Shown here: positions 51,080-61,179 of the stretch, one piece after another | Position numbering within the stretch: the first letter of the stretch is position 1 | Layout of the letters: each line of letters opens with the position of its first letter | DNA from: Rhynchopus euleeides | Lineage: Eukaryota > Euglenozoa > Diplonemea > Diplonemida > Diplonemidae | Length of the DNA: 64,000 nucleotides | NCBI GenBank assembly: GCA_963210315.1 | Contig: OY723298.1 | Span: 558,001 to 622,000, forward strand | Direction of reading: 5' to 3' | Program-made: the position numbers and the translations under genes | Notes under the pieces: generated by a model | The model's input: the letters and a program-made list of their open reading frames with translations, nothing else | Database searches by the model: none | Told to the model about the DNA's origin: nothing

Positions 51080-51460
51080 ATGGGGAAGACGACAACGAAG
51101 CCGGCAGCGAAGCCGGCGGCAAAGTCGATTAAGAAGAAGAAGAGCGCAGAGAGTCCCGAGGCTGCGGAGGCGACGAACATTGTGCATGATTTTTGCACGG
51201 CCTTCCCTGTTAAAAAAGGGGGCAGTGTGCTGACACTGGGATCCATTAGAAGGCTCCTAGCAACGGTGTTGAGCAAGGAGCTCCACAAGCACAGCACCCA
51301 GGTGGCCAACGCAATCATCGCCATGTCTTCCCTGACATGGATAAGTTCGCTGTCAGGGAAGTCGCAACGATGCGGAAGGAGGGCGCTCTCCGTCATATAC
51401 AAGGTGGAGGCGAAGTATGGCAAGGTGCAGGATACAAACGTGTCGTCGGGGGCAGCCTGA
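51080..51460 (+). CDS. Histone H2B-like ORF inside a transposon
   Basis: 126 residues. The N-terminal tail is basic (MGKTTTKPAAKPAAKSIKKK), then comes a histone-fold-like part: NIVHDFCTAF resembles the alpha-1/alpha-2 start of H2B (FVNDIF), and SVLTLGSIRRLLATVLSKEL with HKHSTQVANAIIAMSS resembles the H2B stretch with TSREIQTAVRLLL, the GELAKH motif and the last helix. The loop between the two is about six residues shorter than in H2B, and the last 30 residues are unrelated. It sits between two copies of a transposon left end, so it is probably captured from a host H2B gene and may no longer fold. The match is by eye. Confidence 0.45.
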   Translation: MGKTTTKPAAKPAAKSIKKKKSAESPEAAEATNIVHDFCTAFPVKKGGSVLTLGSIRRLLATVLSKELHKHSTQVANAIIAMSSLTWISSLSGKSQRCGRRALSVIYKVEAKYGKVQDTNVSSGAA

Positions 51461-51725
51461 AGCCGCGAATGATCGCGACACGGGCGAACGGCTTGGCACC
51501 GTGGGTCTGGATAGATGCTGGAGTTCGGCCGGGTGAAACCGGAAGTCGCAGCAAAATTTGCCCCCCCAGATTTCTTCCTCAAACCCACCCGTGGGCTGAT
51601 CCGGCCTTGCACGGTGGACTCCAGCGGGGGTAGGGTACCACTACCGGGTTTAACCCTTTTCGGGAGTCTCAACTAGGGGGAGTCCAACTCCCGCTAGCGG
51701 GAGTATAGATCAGCAGTGGGCAACA

Positions 51726-52862
51726 ATGAGGCGATGCGGGGGGCGAGGGCACCGATGCTCACTGTGCGACATCCCAGAAGAACGCTGGTATCAACAGGTG
51801 CATCGATACCCGCACCTGACTCTCTCTGAGATGAAAGAGGCTGGCTACCCCTCCCTCTTGGCAGGTGTGCTTCCCAATGCCCGCTACGTCACCCCAGCAC
51901 TCCATGACTGCAAGGGGCTCGCCATGCGGCTGATCAGGGTACTGGATGAGACAACAAAAAAATATTCGACAAGACCTGTACAAACCTTGCACTGAATGTG
52001 TCGCAGCATGGGACAGGTGCTCAGTTCCGGAAGGTCGTGCTTGCCTGTCACAGGACACACCTACAAGGGCTTGTTCCGCTACCTCTTTGTCTCCCTTGCA
52101 GACCTCATGCATTTCCGGTATGCAGACATCCCCTGGCGCTTCTGGGGATGCAAGGATGAGTCAGCCCGGATTCCCTTCTTGCGTGCTCGGATCTCAGGGC
52201 ATATATTTCACTGGTTGATGGAGCATGCCGAAAAGGGATCAACGCGCAATGCCTACGTACACAGTCTCCATCATTGGTGGGCTCCAGAAGATGCAGTGCC
52301 TCTGCAGAACAACGACGAATTTGAAGAAGCAGAGAACGGACATCGCAAGAAAGATGCCGTTACAATCGCCAGCTCCGCAACTTACGAGAGAGATCTTGCG
52401 ATGGCAGAAGAGAAGCGGCGCGCATCGGGCATGCCTTGGAAGGTTGCGCACCTGTCGCAGGACGGGATCCTCGGGTATAGAGAAGTCATCCTGTGTCCGT
52501 GTCTGCACACCCGACACGCTCATAGATTGGCTGTGTATGTTCTTTGCACACAGTTGACACAGCTGCAGAAGGGGTTTGTGCACTGCAACACACAGGACTT
52601 CGTTGAACCCATCAGCGCGCCCTACTTCCTGTTCCGGTTCCCCGAAGGACACCGCAAATTATCGCTCTGCTTGTGCAAAATGCCAATCCCGCTGGGGGCG
52701 ACTTTCACACCATTCGTGTCATCCGAGGCGACTTTGAGCACGCTTGACCAACGCGCACAGCAGGAGGGGGATGACAGTTCTGACGAAGAAGATGAGGCCT
52801 GCAGGATGGCTTGTCTTGCCCAAGGTGTAACACAACTACGACAGGCGATGGCCGCACTTTGA
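51726..52862 (+). pseudogene. Unrecognised transposon-borne protein, broken by a stop
   Basis: One frame covers 378 codons but has a TGA at 51993-51995, dividing it into 89 codons (from MRRCGGRGHRCSLCDIPEER) and 288 codons (from the ATG at 51996). Both halves look coding: YPHLTLSEMKEAGYPSLLAG, then LFRYLFVSLADLMHFRYADI and RIPFLRARISGHIFHWLMEH. Between a run of seven A (51955-51961) and about 52060 another frame reads better, so a pair of frameshifts or a lost intron may be responsible. The end is acidic (EGDDSSDEEDEACRM). No family is recognised. It may be a decayed protein of this transposon family or a captured gene. Confidence 0.45.
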
Positions 52863-53320
52863 CACCTCAAATTCTAACCGCTCACCTCCGCAGGTGCAGC
52901 CGCTACCAGGAGGATAGGTAGGTAGTCCAGAGTCCGGGGAAACTGACAGAAGCAAAACAAGCCCCTCCCCATCCCTCTTCCACCATGATTTTACCCCCCA
53001 CGCCAGTAGACTGTAACTATATCATGGGAAAAATGGATGAAAATAGGTGAAAAGACTCCCGCTAGGGGGAGTCAGACTCCCCCTAGCGGGAGTATAGACT
53101 CCCGCTAGCGGGAGTCTGGACTCCCGCTAGCGGGAGTCTTTGACACCCGCTCAGACTCCCGCTCCCAGACTCCCGCTAGGGCCGCTGGAGTCCACCGTGC
53201 AGTTGATGAGGCGATTCAGGGCTGCTGAGAGTCAACACGACTACACGATTCGAAAGCAGCCCTGGCGAACAGCGGGATACACATAACGAGGTTTGGGAGG
53301 GAGGGGGGGGGGGGGGGGGG

Positions 53321-54475
53321 TAGGGGGGGTCAAATGGGGGTGACAAACACGATTTTTCAAAAAACCGGCGCAGAGGCCCCAAAGCCCCCGTAAACCCTCC
53401 AAACCCCCCCAGATCGGTCCGGAAACCCATCGAACCCCACTTTTCCACCATTCCGGGCACCTCAGGTGCCCGAATTGGGGTACCTAAATTTTGTGCCACC
53501 GTTTGGTACCGTACAGTGCCACTGTGTGGGAGGTTGGAAAAGAAAATGCCCCAACACACCACATCTGAGGGTTGCAATGCATGTTGCTTGCCAACCACGT
53601 CATCCGGTGGGTGTCAGGCGCTATGTAGGTGGCATCAGCCAGGTCTTCGATGTGTTCTGGCTTGTATATGTACCTCCCTGCCTGCGGCACAGGCACTGCC
53701 TTTGTCACCCACACCAGCCACAGAGAGCGTATTGTACTCGGTCCACGGTTGCTGATTCATTGTGATGCGTTGTATCCTCGAGTGAACGTCACACACTAGT
53801 GACACCACCACCCGCCATCCGAGAGCTGTATTGACTTTGCGCGCTTCCGTTGCATTCACCTCGCCACGCATATTGCACTGTTCAGTACCAGTGCTCTTGG
53901 GCCAGGCAAAGTAGACCGCAGCAAGTACCAATTCTGGCACAATGGGTACCACGACAGCGCACTTCGTGTGTTCCCGGAATGTACAGCTCGTGTTGCAACA
54001 GTCGTTGTCAACACATCCCGGTTGTGGAGCACTGCTACACAGGAATCACACGACCATCTGGACTTGTTCCGTACCTACAGGCAGCCTCCCGGTGCATGGT
54101 GGCAGGGAGGTACATATACAAGCCAGAACTCATCGAAGACCTGGCTAATGCCACCTACATAGCGCCTGACACCCACCGGATGACGTGGTTGGCAAGCAAC
54201 ATGCATTGCAACCCTCAGATGTGGTGTGTTGGGGCATTTTCTTTTCCAACCTCCCACACAGTGGCACTGTACGGTACCAAACGGTGGCACAAAATTTAGG
54301 TACCCCAATTCGGGCACCTGAGGTGCCCGGAATGGTGGAAAAGTGGGGTTCGATGGGTTTCCGGACCGATCTGGGGGGGTTTGGAGGGTTTACGGGGGCT
54401 TTGGGGCCTCTGCGCCGGTTTTTTGAAAAATCGTGTTTGTCCACGTAAAAGGGTGGCATTTGACCCCCCCTAGGG
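53321..54475. repeat. 1.15-kb fold-back element with ~350-bp arms
   Basis: The arms 53321-53690 and about 54105-54475 are near-perfect reverse complements around a centre of about 415 bp. The outer limits read TAGGGGGGGTCAAATG on both sides. Each arm, read inward to outward, encodes the same peptide end (GRYIYKPE.IEDLA.ATYIAP, MTWLASNMHCNPQMW and a C-terminus TKRWHKI followed by a stop), with only H/L and D/N changes between arms. The element looks like an inverted duplication of a gene 3' end. Confidence 0.85.
53850..54299 (+). CDS. ORF across the fold-back centre and right arm, unrecognised
   Basis: 149 codons; the second half is the arm-encoded peptide. The minus strand of the left arm carries the matching 76-codon end (53484-53714). 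Conservative changes between arms suggest the peptide was once under selection. The family is not recognised, and the first half (Cys/Gln-rich) may be in the wrong frame. Confidence 0.3.
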   Translation: MHSPRHAYCTVQYQCSWARQSRPQQVPILAQWVPRQRTSCVPGMYSSCCNSRCQHIPVVEHCYTGITRPSGLVPYLQAASRCMVAGRYIYKPELIEDLANATYIAPDTHRMTWLASNMHCNPQMWCVGAFSFPTSHTVALYGTKRWHKI

Positions 54476-56034
54476 GGGGGGGGGGTGGTGGCCGGGGGGT
54501 GTGTGGAGCTGCGTTTGGCTCCCCCCACCCCACCACCACCACCACCGCACAGCTCTTGTTGTTTCAGTTTGCTTGCCCAGACCGCCACGTGCACCGTTTG
54601 TTCATTTGCATCATTTTTTTCCTCTTCTGCCAGCGCCACACCGCATCCCTACTCCCCACCACCACCCCACGACGTGATGATGCACTGATGGGATTCCAAC
54701 GGGAGCAGACGGTGTGCTGAGGGACAAAAAAACCCCCATCCCCATACACCCCCCCCCCCCCAGAGGCATGCCTTCCAAGCCGAGTCGAGCAGCAAGAACC
54801 ACACCGCTCGGACATGCCTCGTTCGTTTCAGGAGAGCTGGGCGGGGGAGGGCAAGACAATCGCTTGTTTTTTTTGCAGGAGATGGGGCCGGGATCATGCA
54901 AGGGCATTGAGTGATTTGATCGTTGCCTTGGGGGGGGGGGGGTGATTCATTTTTACCCCCCCCCACTTCCCCCCTCAACTCCCCTCCTGGTCGTTTGTTG
55001 TTTGTGTTGCAGCACACACAGGCATCTCTCTAGCGAGAGTTTATCTGTCTTCGACACTACACGAGTTGCGAGTTAATCGAGCTTACTGCATCAGCCCTTT
55101 CTGTTCAGGGGGCCCTCGCGGACTATATAATATTTTTGATATTGGCAACCCTCGACGCAGTGGCATGCACAGTGTAAGAAGGCGCCTTTCACAGAGTCCG
55201 CGGGCTACTTACCCTCTCACAGGGGCTCGCCCGATGGGTGTATGGGAAATGAAGGGATCACCGCTCCCCACGGCCCACAACCCTCCCGCAAGCACGCGCG
55301 TAATATAGGGGATGGGCGGTTTGATAAAAAGGGGGTCGGACAGGGCGGGGGTGGGGGCGGTTGGAAACCCACGAAGGGATTTCTGGCAGACAACCTCCCA
55401 CACGCCCACACCCACACAGACACACGCGCCCTGTTTCTCTCGCGCAACGCAGCAAAAATAAAAGAGCAACGGCAAACCTCACGGGTAGGCCACGGGGAGG
55501 TGGCCATTCTGCAAGGATATTGCAGCTGCTCCTGCGTTGCGAGAAAGAAGCAAGCAAACTCGGGGGCTCCTCTCACGAAGAGGAGCTGCTGGGCATGCAG
55601 GCTGGAAGCAGGGGTTGCGTGGCTGTGGTCTGTCGCATTTCGGCAGACGGTTTCTCTTTGACTTTGCTGTCTCTGCACGCACACAGAAGCGTATATTGTG
55701 GGTCCCAGAAGAGGGAAAACGGGGGGGAGGGGTAAGCAAAAAAAAGGACGCGGTGGCGGGCGATAGCTTCAAACAAGAGCAGTGCCGGTGGACAGTCGAG
55801 AGTAAAACGGCCCAAATGGACATGTTCGGGAACCGCAGCGGCTTTGCATCTTGCGCATGGTATCTGTATGGTGTGTGGCTGTTGGGCAGCAGGCAACAAA
55901 GCGTTATGCACGCCGGTTGCTGACGGCATCACCAGTTGAGGTAATGCGGCGCGGTATGCAAGGCCAACCCACAAGTGGCTAGATTATGCGGTGACTCTGA
56001 CATAGCCGCGGTGTCGTGCAGGCAGGGAAGCTGC
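54476..56034. other. Intergenic, no gene seen
   Basis: Holds CCACCA repeats (54528-54546), poly-G/C tracts (54930-54965) and short ORFs on both strands with no recognised domain. Confidence 0.4.
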
Positions 56035-56502
56035 TTACTTGGAGGCCTCCTTCATGGACATCACCATCTCCTCACCCATGGCGGCAACGACGGTCACGAT
56101 CAGGTCCTTGCCGGCCTCGAAGTCGGCCTTCATCCTCTTGCACAGGTCGTCGTCGTTGGGCAGGTTCAGGTCGTCCTTCGTCTCGTTGCTGTCGTCCAGC
56201 AGGGACAGGGTGTCGTCCTCACCGATGTCCAGCAGGGAGTACTCCTGGCGACCAACGTTGGGTGCGAACATGTTGTGCGACGTGGGGCAGATCTCCTCCA
56301 GCTTCTTGTTGGTGAAGATGTCCAGGGCGACAATGTGCGCCTTGGCGTGACCGTGCTTACCCGTCTTCGAGGTCGTGTACTCGATGATCTTGCACGGACG
56401 GTCCTTGATCACGCAGAACATCCCCTTCTTCAGCGCACCGGCCTGGATCGGGTACGTCTGCGACGAACCCGCCTCCGTGGTGTGGAACTCCGTGTCAGAC
56501 AT
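56035..56502 (-). CDS. eIF5A: Translation factor eIF5A, copy 1
   Basis: 155 residues, one exon. The N-terminal SH3-like domain has the hypusine loop TTSKTGKHGHAKAH, with Lys49 as the residue modified to hypusine by deoxyhypusine synthase and hydroxylase; the C-terminal half is an OB fold (LDIGEDDTLSLLDDSNETKD...). eIF5A binds the ribosome and helps peptide bonds form at difficult stretches such as polyproline, and it aids termination. This is the downstream-most copy of the four. It alone has Leu at residue 60 (HIVALDIFTN); the others have Thr, and that change needs two base changes. Its upstream region lacks the CATCCAACAGTGACCCCCTT leader shared by copies 2 and 3, so its expression may differ. 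The frame is open 17 codons upstream, but MSDTEF is the family-like start. Confidence 0.95.
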   Translation of the reverse strand: MSDTEFHTTEAGSSQTYPIQAGALKKGMFCVIKDRPCKIIEYTTSKTGKHGHAKAHIVALDIFTNKKLEEICPTSHNMFAPNVGRQEYSLLDIGEDDTLSLLDDSNETKDDLNLPNDDDLCKRMKADFEAGKDLIVTVVAAMGEEMVMSMKEASK

Positions 56503-56881
56503 GATGTGTGTTGGCGGTCTTTTGTGATACCTGTGTGATGATGATGTGTCCAAGAGCCTTCCGATTGAGTGTGTTGATCAAGAGTATCTGGTAGGCCGGG
56601 CATGCGAGACGACAGGCAATGGGATGAACAACGCCCATGTACATCTGTTTGTGTACCCGTGACGGAAGTGAGGTTGCAAGACGACATTGGCAGGAAATCC
56701 CATCCAATTGACAAAGGCACATTAGCAAAATATAACAAGCACCACATCTGCATCACCTGCGTTTCCTTTCTGACGATGACATTGACTAGCTCAAACAGAC
56801 GAAAGAACACGAACAGAACGGCAGACTGGGGGTAGCGTGCCCGCCCTCTGCTCAGTTCGACGTATCACATCTGCCTGCTGC

Positions 56882-57349
56882 TTACTTGGAGGCCTCCTTC
56901 ATGGACATCACCATCTCCTCACCCATGGCGGCAACGACGGTCACGATCAGGTCCTTGCCAGCCTCGAAGTCGGCCTTCATCCTCTTGCACAGGTCGTCGT
57001 CGTTGGGCAGGTTCAGGTCGTCCTTCGTCTCGTTGCTGTCGTCCAGCAGGGACAGGGTGTCGTCCTCACCGATGTCCAGCAGGGAGTACTCCTGGCGACC
57101 AACGTTGGGCGCGAACATGTTGTGCGACGTGGGGCAGATCTCCTCCAGCTTCTTGTTGGTGAAGATGTCCGTGGCGACAATGTGCGCCTTGGCGTGACCG
57201 TGCTTACCCGTCTTCGAGGTCGTGTACTCGATGATCTTGCACGGACGGTCCTTGATCACGCAGAACATCCCCTTCTTCAGCGCACCGGCCTGGATCGGGT
57301 ACGTCTGCGACGAACCCGCCTCCGTGGTGTGGAACTCCGTGTCAGACAT
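56882..57349 (-). CDS. eIF5A: Translation factor eIF5A, copy 2
   Basis: 155 residues, identical in protein to copies 3 and 4 as far as read. Hypusine loop SKTGKHGHAK at 45-54. The leader just before the ATG (CATCCAACAGTGACCCCCTT and CCCGACACCTTCATC) is shared with copy 3. The CAACAG in it, behind a CA-rich stretch, is the best candidate trans-splice acceptor. The next copy upstream (copy 3) is 2.66 kb away because of a nested transposon in the spacer. Confidence 0.95.
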   Translation of the reverse strand: MSDTEFHTTEAGSSQTYPIQAGALKKGMFCVIKDRPCKIIEYTTSKTGKHGHAKAHIVATDIFTNKKLEEICPTSHNMFAPNVGRQEYSLLDIGEDDTLSLLDDSNETKDDLNLPNDDDLCKRMKADFEAGKDLIVTVVAAMGEEMVMSMKEASK

Positions 57350-57617
57350 GATGAAGGTGTCGGGAAGGGGGTCACTGTTGGATGTGCATTGGATGTGTGA
57401 AGAACAAATCGAGGGGTCTTCGCTTAGAAGTGGAGAAAGGTGAGAAAAAAGCGAGCCACCTCGCAATACTGACTGGCATGTGACAGATTTCTGTCATGTA
57501 AATCGTTCTCTATCCGTCCGACGCCCGACCTGCATCCTGTACGGGCATCGCTTGGGATCGGGGCGTGAGTCGCGAAAAACTGTGAGGTCGAATCACCAGA
57601 ACATGGACCGTTGTAAA
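57350..57617. other. Spacer upstream of eIF5A copy 2
   Basis: Holds the leader of copy 2. A short motif TCTTCGCTTAGAAGTGGAG (57419) resembles CCTTCGCTCAGAAGTGGGG at 17658. Confidence 0.4.
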
Positions 57618-57619
57618 TA

Positions 57620-59514
57620 CCGTATACGTAAATATTTTGGAACGTAAATTATGGCTTACGGTCTACGTAGAGTCTACTTAGACTCTAACCCAAGATTTAT
57701 TAGCGTATAATTAGAGTTTCAGAAACTCTAACTACACTCTAATACTCTAAGTATGCTCTAATTAGAGTCTAATTAGGGTGTTGTTGAGAGCATTTCGAGG
57801 TGAGATTACACCCAAGAGAACGCCCAGACCACGCGTTACAGGCGTGAGCCGGGGGAGAGGGGCGATATGCCGAAGCGGGCAGTGTCTGAGAGCTCCGTCA
57901 GCAGCAGCACCCTGCCAAGGTCCGGCAAGTGAGGAACCCAAAGCCTGCACAGAAGGTATCTGTGAAAATCAGACGCTCCATAGTCACATTGCAGCGCACG
58001 TTCGAATGAAACATTGTGGAGAGGTTGTGGTGACAGACACGCACACGACCTGTGCGGAGGTGAGATGTGGCTCTTCTCGCAGCAGGCACCGTACGTAAAC
58101 ACTGCCTGCTGCGGGGACTGCTGCTCCTTTGTGTTCGAGTCCCTTCATTGCATGAGGTTACAAACCTAACCATGCACCGAAGCCGGCGGCAAAGCCGAAG
58201 GGGAAGAAGGCCACCTACTCCAGGCCACGCAGGAGAAGTGGCTGTGGCAGAAGAGCTACCTCCCACCGGCCTGCAGCTGTTTTTTTTGTTTACTTCGGGG
58301 GCCCTGCACATGCGTGTCGGGTGGGAGAGTATCAACTACTTCTAGACGCGACCCGAAGGCTGCTCGTAGTGATCATGATCTAGGTTCGTATGAGTCTCCA
58401 GACTTGGTTTTACCTTTGGCGCCGTTTCTGCCCTAGTGCTACCAGAGTGGCTTGCCGTGCCCACAAGGGAGCACGGAGACGCCTCGCCATCTGTTCAGGA
58501 CTCCTGATGCAAGCACCCTTGATGGTCCAGGGGAGCCACCCCCTGCTGTTTCATTCCCTGGCACAAGTGCCCGTCATGGTATGAGAAGCCTGGGCAGTTT
58601 AAGGTCGTGCCCGGGACCTTGGTGGGAGGTGCCAGGCTGTTCTTTCCCGATGTCAACCCTGCGGATCGACAGCAAACGCGAATGTGGCAATGATCGACGT
58701 TGATATGAGCAATGACGCCTCCAAGTCAAGACTCTCAGAAGGCCAAAACTGTGTTGACAATGAGGTGGCACATCGTGCTCGGTGTGGTCCCACACATACT
58801 CGAAAGGAAGGTGCCTCCGCTCTTGGAGCGCGAACGGGAACGCTCTTGCACTTGGGAGGGTGCCCAGCCAAAGGTTTCTCACAGATACGTTCCCCACAGA
58901 AGCAACTGTTGAGGCTGCTGCGCTCCCAAGCATACACAGATCGACAGGACGCACGCAGGCACACTCTCCCAGAACCCAAGACCCTTCCTGCCCCTTTTCG
59001 TGACCACTTCCTCTCCCCACAACACAGGCACATCACTCTAATTAGGCGATTATTAGGGTATTATTAGAGTCTAATAATACCCTAATAATCGCCTAATCAG
59101 ACTCTAATAAATTCATTTTGACTCTAATAATCGCCTAATTAGAACTCTAATAAATCTGGCTGAATCCCGAGACTCTAATAAATACCCAAAACTCTACGTA
59201 GACCGTAAGCCGTAGTAAATATTATGGAACGTAAATATTTTGGAACGCTGGTGGGTTGGCGTTCCAGATTTTTTTCGTTCCATAATATTTACAGGGCTTT
59301 CTGCGACTCGGGGACTTGGACCAGGTGATCGGACGGCATACAGCTGACGGGACCCACTCGTGCACTTTTCGCGCGATTCCTGAGGCAAGCCATCCTCACC
59401 ACCGAGTCCCCAACTGGCCCTGTAAATATTTTGGAACGTAAATATTATGGAACGGACCGGGCAAAAATGGGCCCGTTCCATAATATTTACGTTCCATAAT
59501 ATTTACGTATACGG
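57620..59514. mobile_element. Second CCGTATACG MITE, split by a 1.56-kb element
   Basis: Ends CCGTATACG and its complement, with TA on both sides (57618-57619, 59515-59516), so the target duplication is kept. The right part (59212-59514) is a reverse-orientation copy of the MITE at 14123-15450, including its unique core. The left part is only about 33 bp before the inner insertion begins. Confidence 0.85.
57653..59211. mobile_element. 1559-bp element with GGCTTACGGTCTACGTAGAG ends
   Basis: A perfect inverted end of 21 bp (57653-57673 and 59191-59211). Subterminal zones (57670-57780 and 59035-59190) are packed with GACTCTAATTAGAGTC-type and CCTAATAATCGCCTAAT repeats in both orientations. No transposase ORF. 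The centre has a block similar to 20185-20330, followed by a basic Lys/Pro-rich stretch in one frame (KPAAKPKGKK). A clear target duplication was not found. Confidence 0.8.
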
Positions 59515-59516
59515 TA

Positions 59517-60006
59517 ATGCAAATCGGCGACAAGGCGCCGATGGGAGGGGCTGTGGGAAGGCGTCTCAACTGGCTTCAGGCACTCACCAAGCAACCGGCT
59601 AGCACGCAGAGTGCCGGAGCTCTCACCGCACGCACAGAATGACACCCTACCTACTGCGTGGCCTGAGCTACTATGGCTGGGGACGTGGCACAGGGTAGAT
59701 AACGTCCCGCCTGACACGGCAAAACACAGGCCCAACGAGGGCACATGGACACAACATCACACAAACTTGATTCCAACTAATCCAATGATGAAACACGGGA
59801 ATGCGGTGACGCACACACTCCCGCGTGTCGGAAGGCGCATATCTGCAAGGATTCCATCGTAGAATGCACCCCATGACAACTGCGTTCTACAAGATCTGAT
59901 CGCCTGCAGGTGCAAATGAATATCAAAAAAGTACTTGACAAAAAGCAGAGGAGGGAGAATACACTAATAGCGGAGTGGCGCAGTGTCGTGCAGGCAGGGA
60001 AGCTGC
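59517..60006. repeat. Spacer duplicated with 60780-61179
   Basis: Blocks such as GGCTTCAGGCACTCACCAAG, CAACCGGCTAGCAC, GGCCTGAGCTACTATGGCTG and ACTAATAGCGGAGTGGCGCA occur here and, in the same order, at 60842-61160. The duplicated unit therefore includes both gene and spacer. Confidence 0.8.
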
Positions 60007-60474
60007 TTACTTGGAGGCCTCCTTCATGGACATCACCATCTCCTCACCCATGGCGGCAACGACGGTCACGATCAGGTCCTTGCCGGCCTCGAAGTCGGCC
60101 TTCATCCTCTTGCACAGGTCGTCGTCGTTGGGCAGGTTCAGGTCATCCTTCGTCTCGTTGCTGTCGTCCAGCAGGGACAGGGTGTCGTCCTCACCGATGT
60201 CCAGCAGGGAGTACTCCTGACGGCCAACGTTGGGTGCGAACATGTTGTGCGACGTGGGGCAGATCTCCTCCAGCTTCTTGTTGGTGAAGATGTCCGTGGC
60301 GACAATGTGCGCCTTGGCGTGACCGTGCTTACCCGTCTTCGAGGTCGTGTACTCAATGATCTTGCACGGACGGTCCTTGATCACGCAGAACATCCCCTTC
60401 TTCAGCGCACCGGCCTGGATCGGGTACGTCTGCGACGAACCCGCCTCCGTGGTGTGGAACTCCGTGTCAGACAT
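60007..60474 (-). CDS. eIF5A: Translation factor eIF5A, copy 3
   Basis: 155 residues with the hypusine loop at 45-54, Thr at residue 60. It shares its leader with copy 2 (CATCCAACAGTGACCCCCTT), its 3' flank with copy 4 (ACTAATAGCGGAGTGGCGCA) and, nearer the stop, a GTCGTGCAGGCAGGGAAGCTG block with copy 1. These mixed matches suggest exchange between copies by unequal crossing-over or gene conversion. Confidence 0.95.
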   Translation of the reverse strand: MSDTEFHTTEAGSSQTYPIQAGALKKGMFCVIKDRPCKIIEYTTSKTGKHGHAKAHIVATDIFTNKKLEEICPTSHNMFAPNVGRQEYSLLDIGEDDTLSLLDDSNETKDDLNLPNDDDLCKRMKADFEAGKDLIVTVVAAMGEEMVMSMKEASK

Positions 60475-61179
60475 GATGAAGGTGTCGGGAAGGGGGTCAC
60501 TGTTGGATGTGCATTGGATGTGTGTGTGTTAAATAGAAATGCAGCGCATACAAAAAGACTTGGAGTTGCGTTCTTTGTTTGCACAAACGGGGCTTGTGTG
60601 CAGGATACCGAACGCTGCCATGAGTAAAAAAAAAGATGGCTATTTCTGTGGCAAGGCTGGGAAGTAAGAATGAAAGCAACTCCTTGCAGCCCTACTGCAA
60701 AGGTTGGCTTTGTTCCTCAGGCGCCAGCCGCTATCACTTCGACGCTGAGGAGTCCTGTTGTGGGAAACAAGTTACGGAGTCGGCGACTCTTTCGCATGCC
60801 TGTTGGCAGCGACGGAGAGGGTCTGGGAAGGGGTCTCATCTGGCTTCAGGCACTCACCAAGCAACCGGCTAGCACACAGAGTGCTCGAGCTCACACGGCA
60901 CGCACATGATGACACCCACTGCCACACGACAGCGAGGAGCCAAGTGGCCTGAGCTACTATGGCTGGGGACGCGGCACAGGGTAGAACACGTCCCACACCC
61001 GATAGGGCCCTCGCAAGAGACCCCCAAACAGGTAAAAGCAACTTCAACAGGTGCAACACGGACACCTGCACACCGAACGTAATAACGGACACAACAATGA
61101 AATCACAAAATCACTTGACAAAAAGAGAAAGGAGAATACACTAATAGCGGAGTGGCGCAGTGTCGAAACTGAAGACTGC

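Larger units (their letters stand above)
50807..53199 (+). mobile_element. 2.4-kb composite transposon of the CACGGTGGACTCC family
   Basis: Ends CACGGTGGACTCCAGC (50807) and its complement (to 53199), flanked by CA on both sides (50805-50806, 53200-53201). The inverted arms are about 180 bp (50807-50992 and 53020-53199) and hold GACTCCCGCTAGCGGGAGTC palindromes. A second copy of the left end starts at 51610 in the same orientation, so the element is composite. Two coding stretches lie on the plus strand: an H2B-like ORF between the two left ends, and a broken 378-codon frame after the second. Confidence 0.85.

Noticed and set aside
58100..58170. tRNA-like B box (GTTCGAGTCCC)
   Set aside because: No matching A box, acceptor stem or anticodon arm could be drawn; the related block at 20260 lacks the motif.
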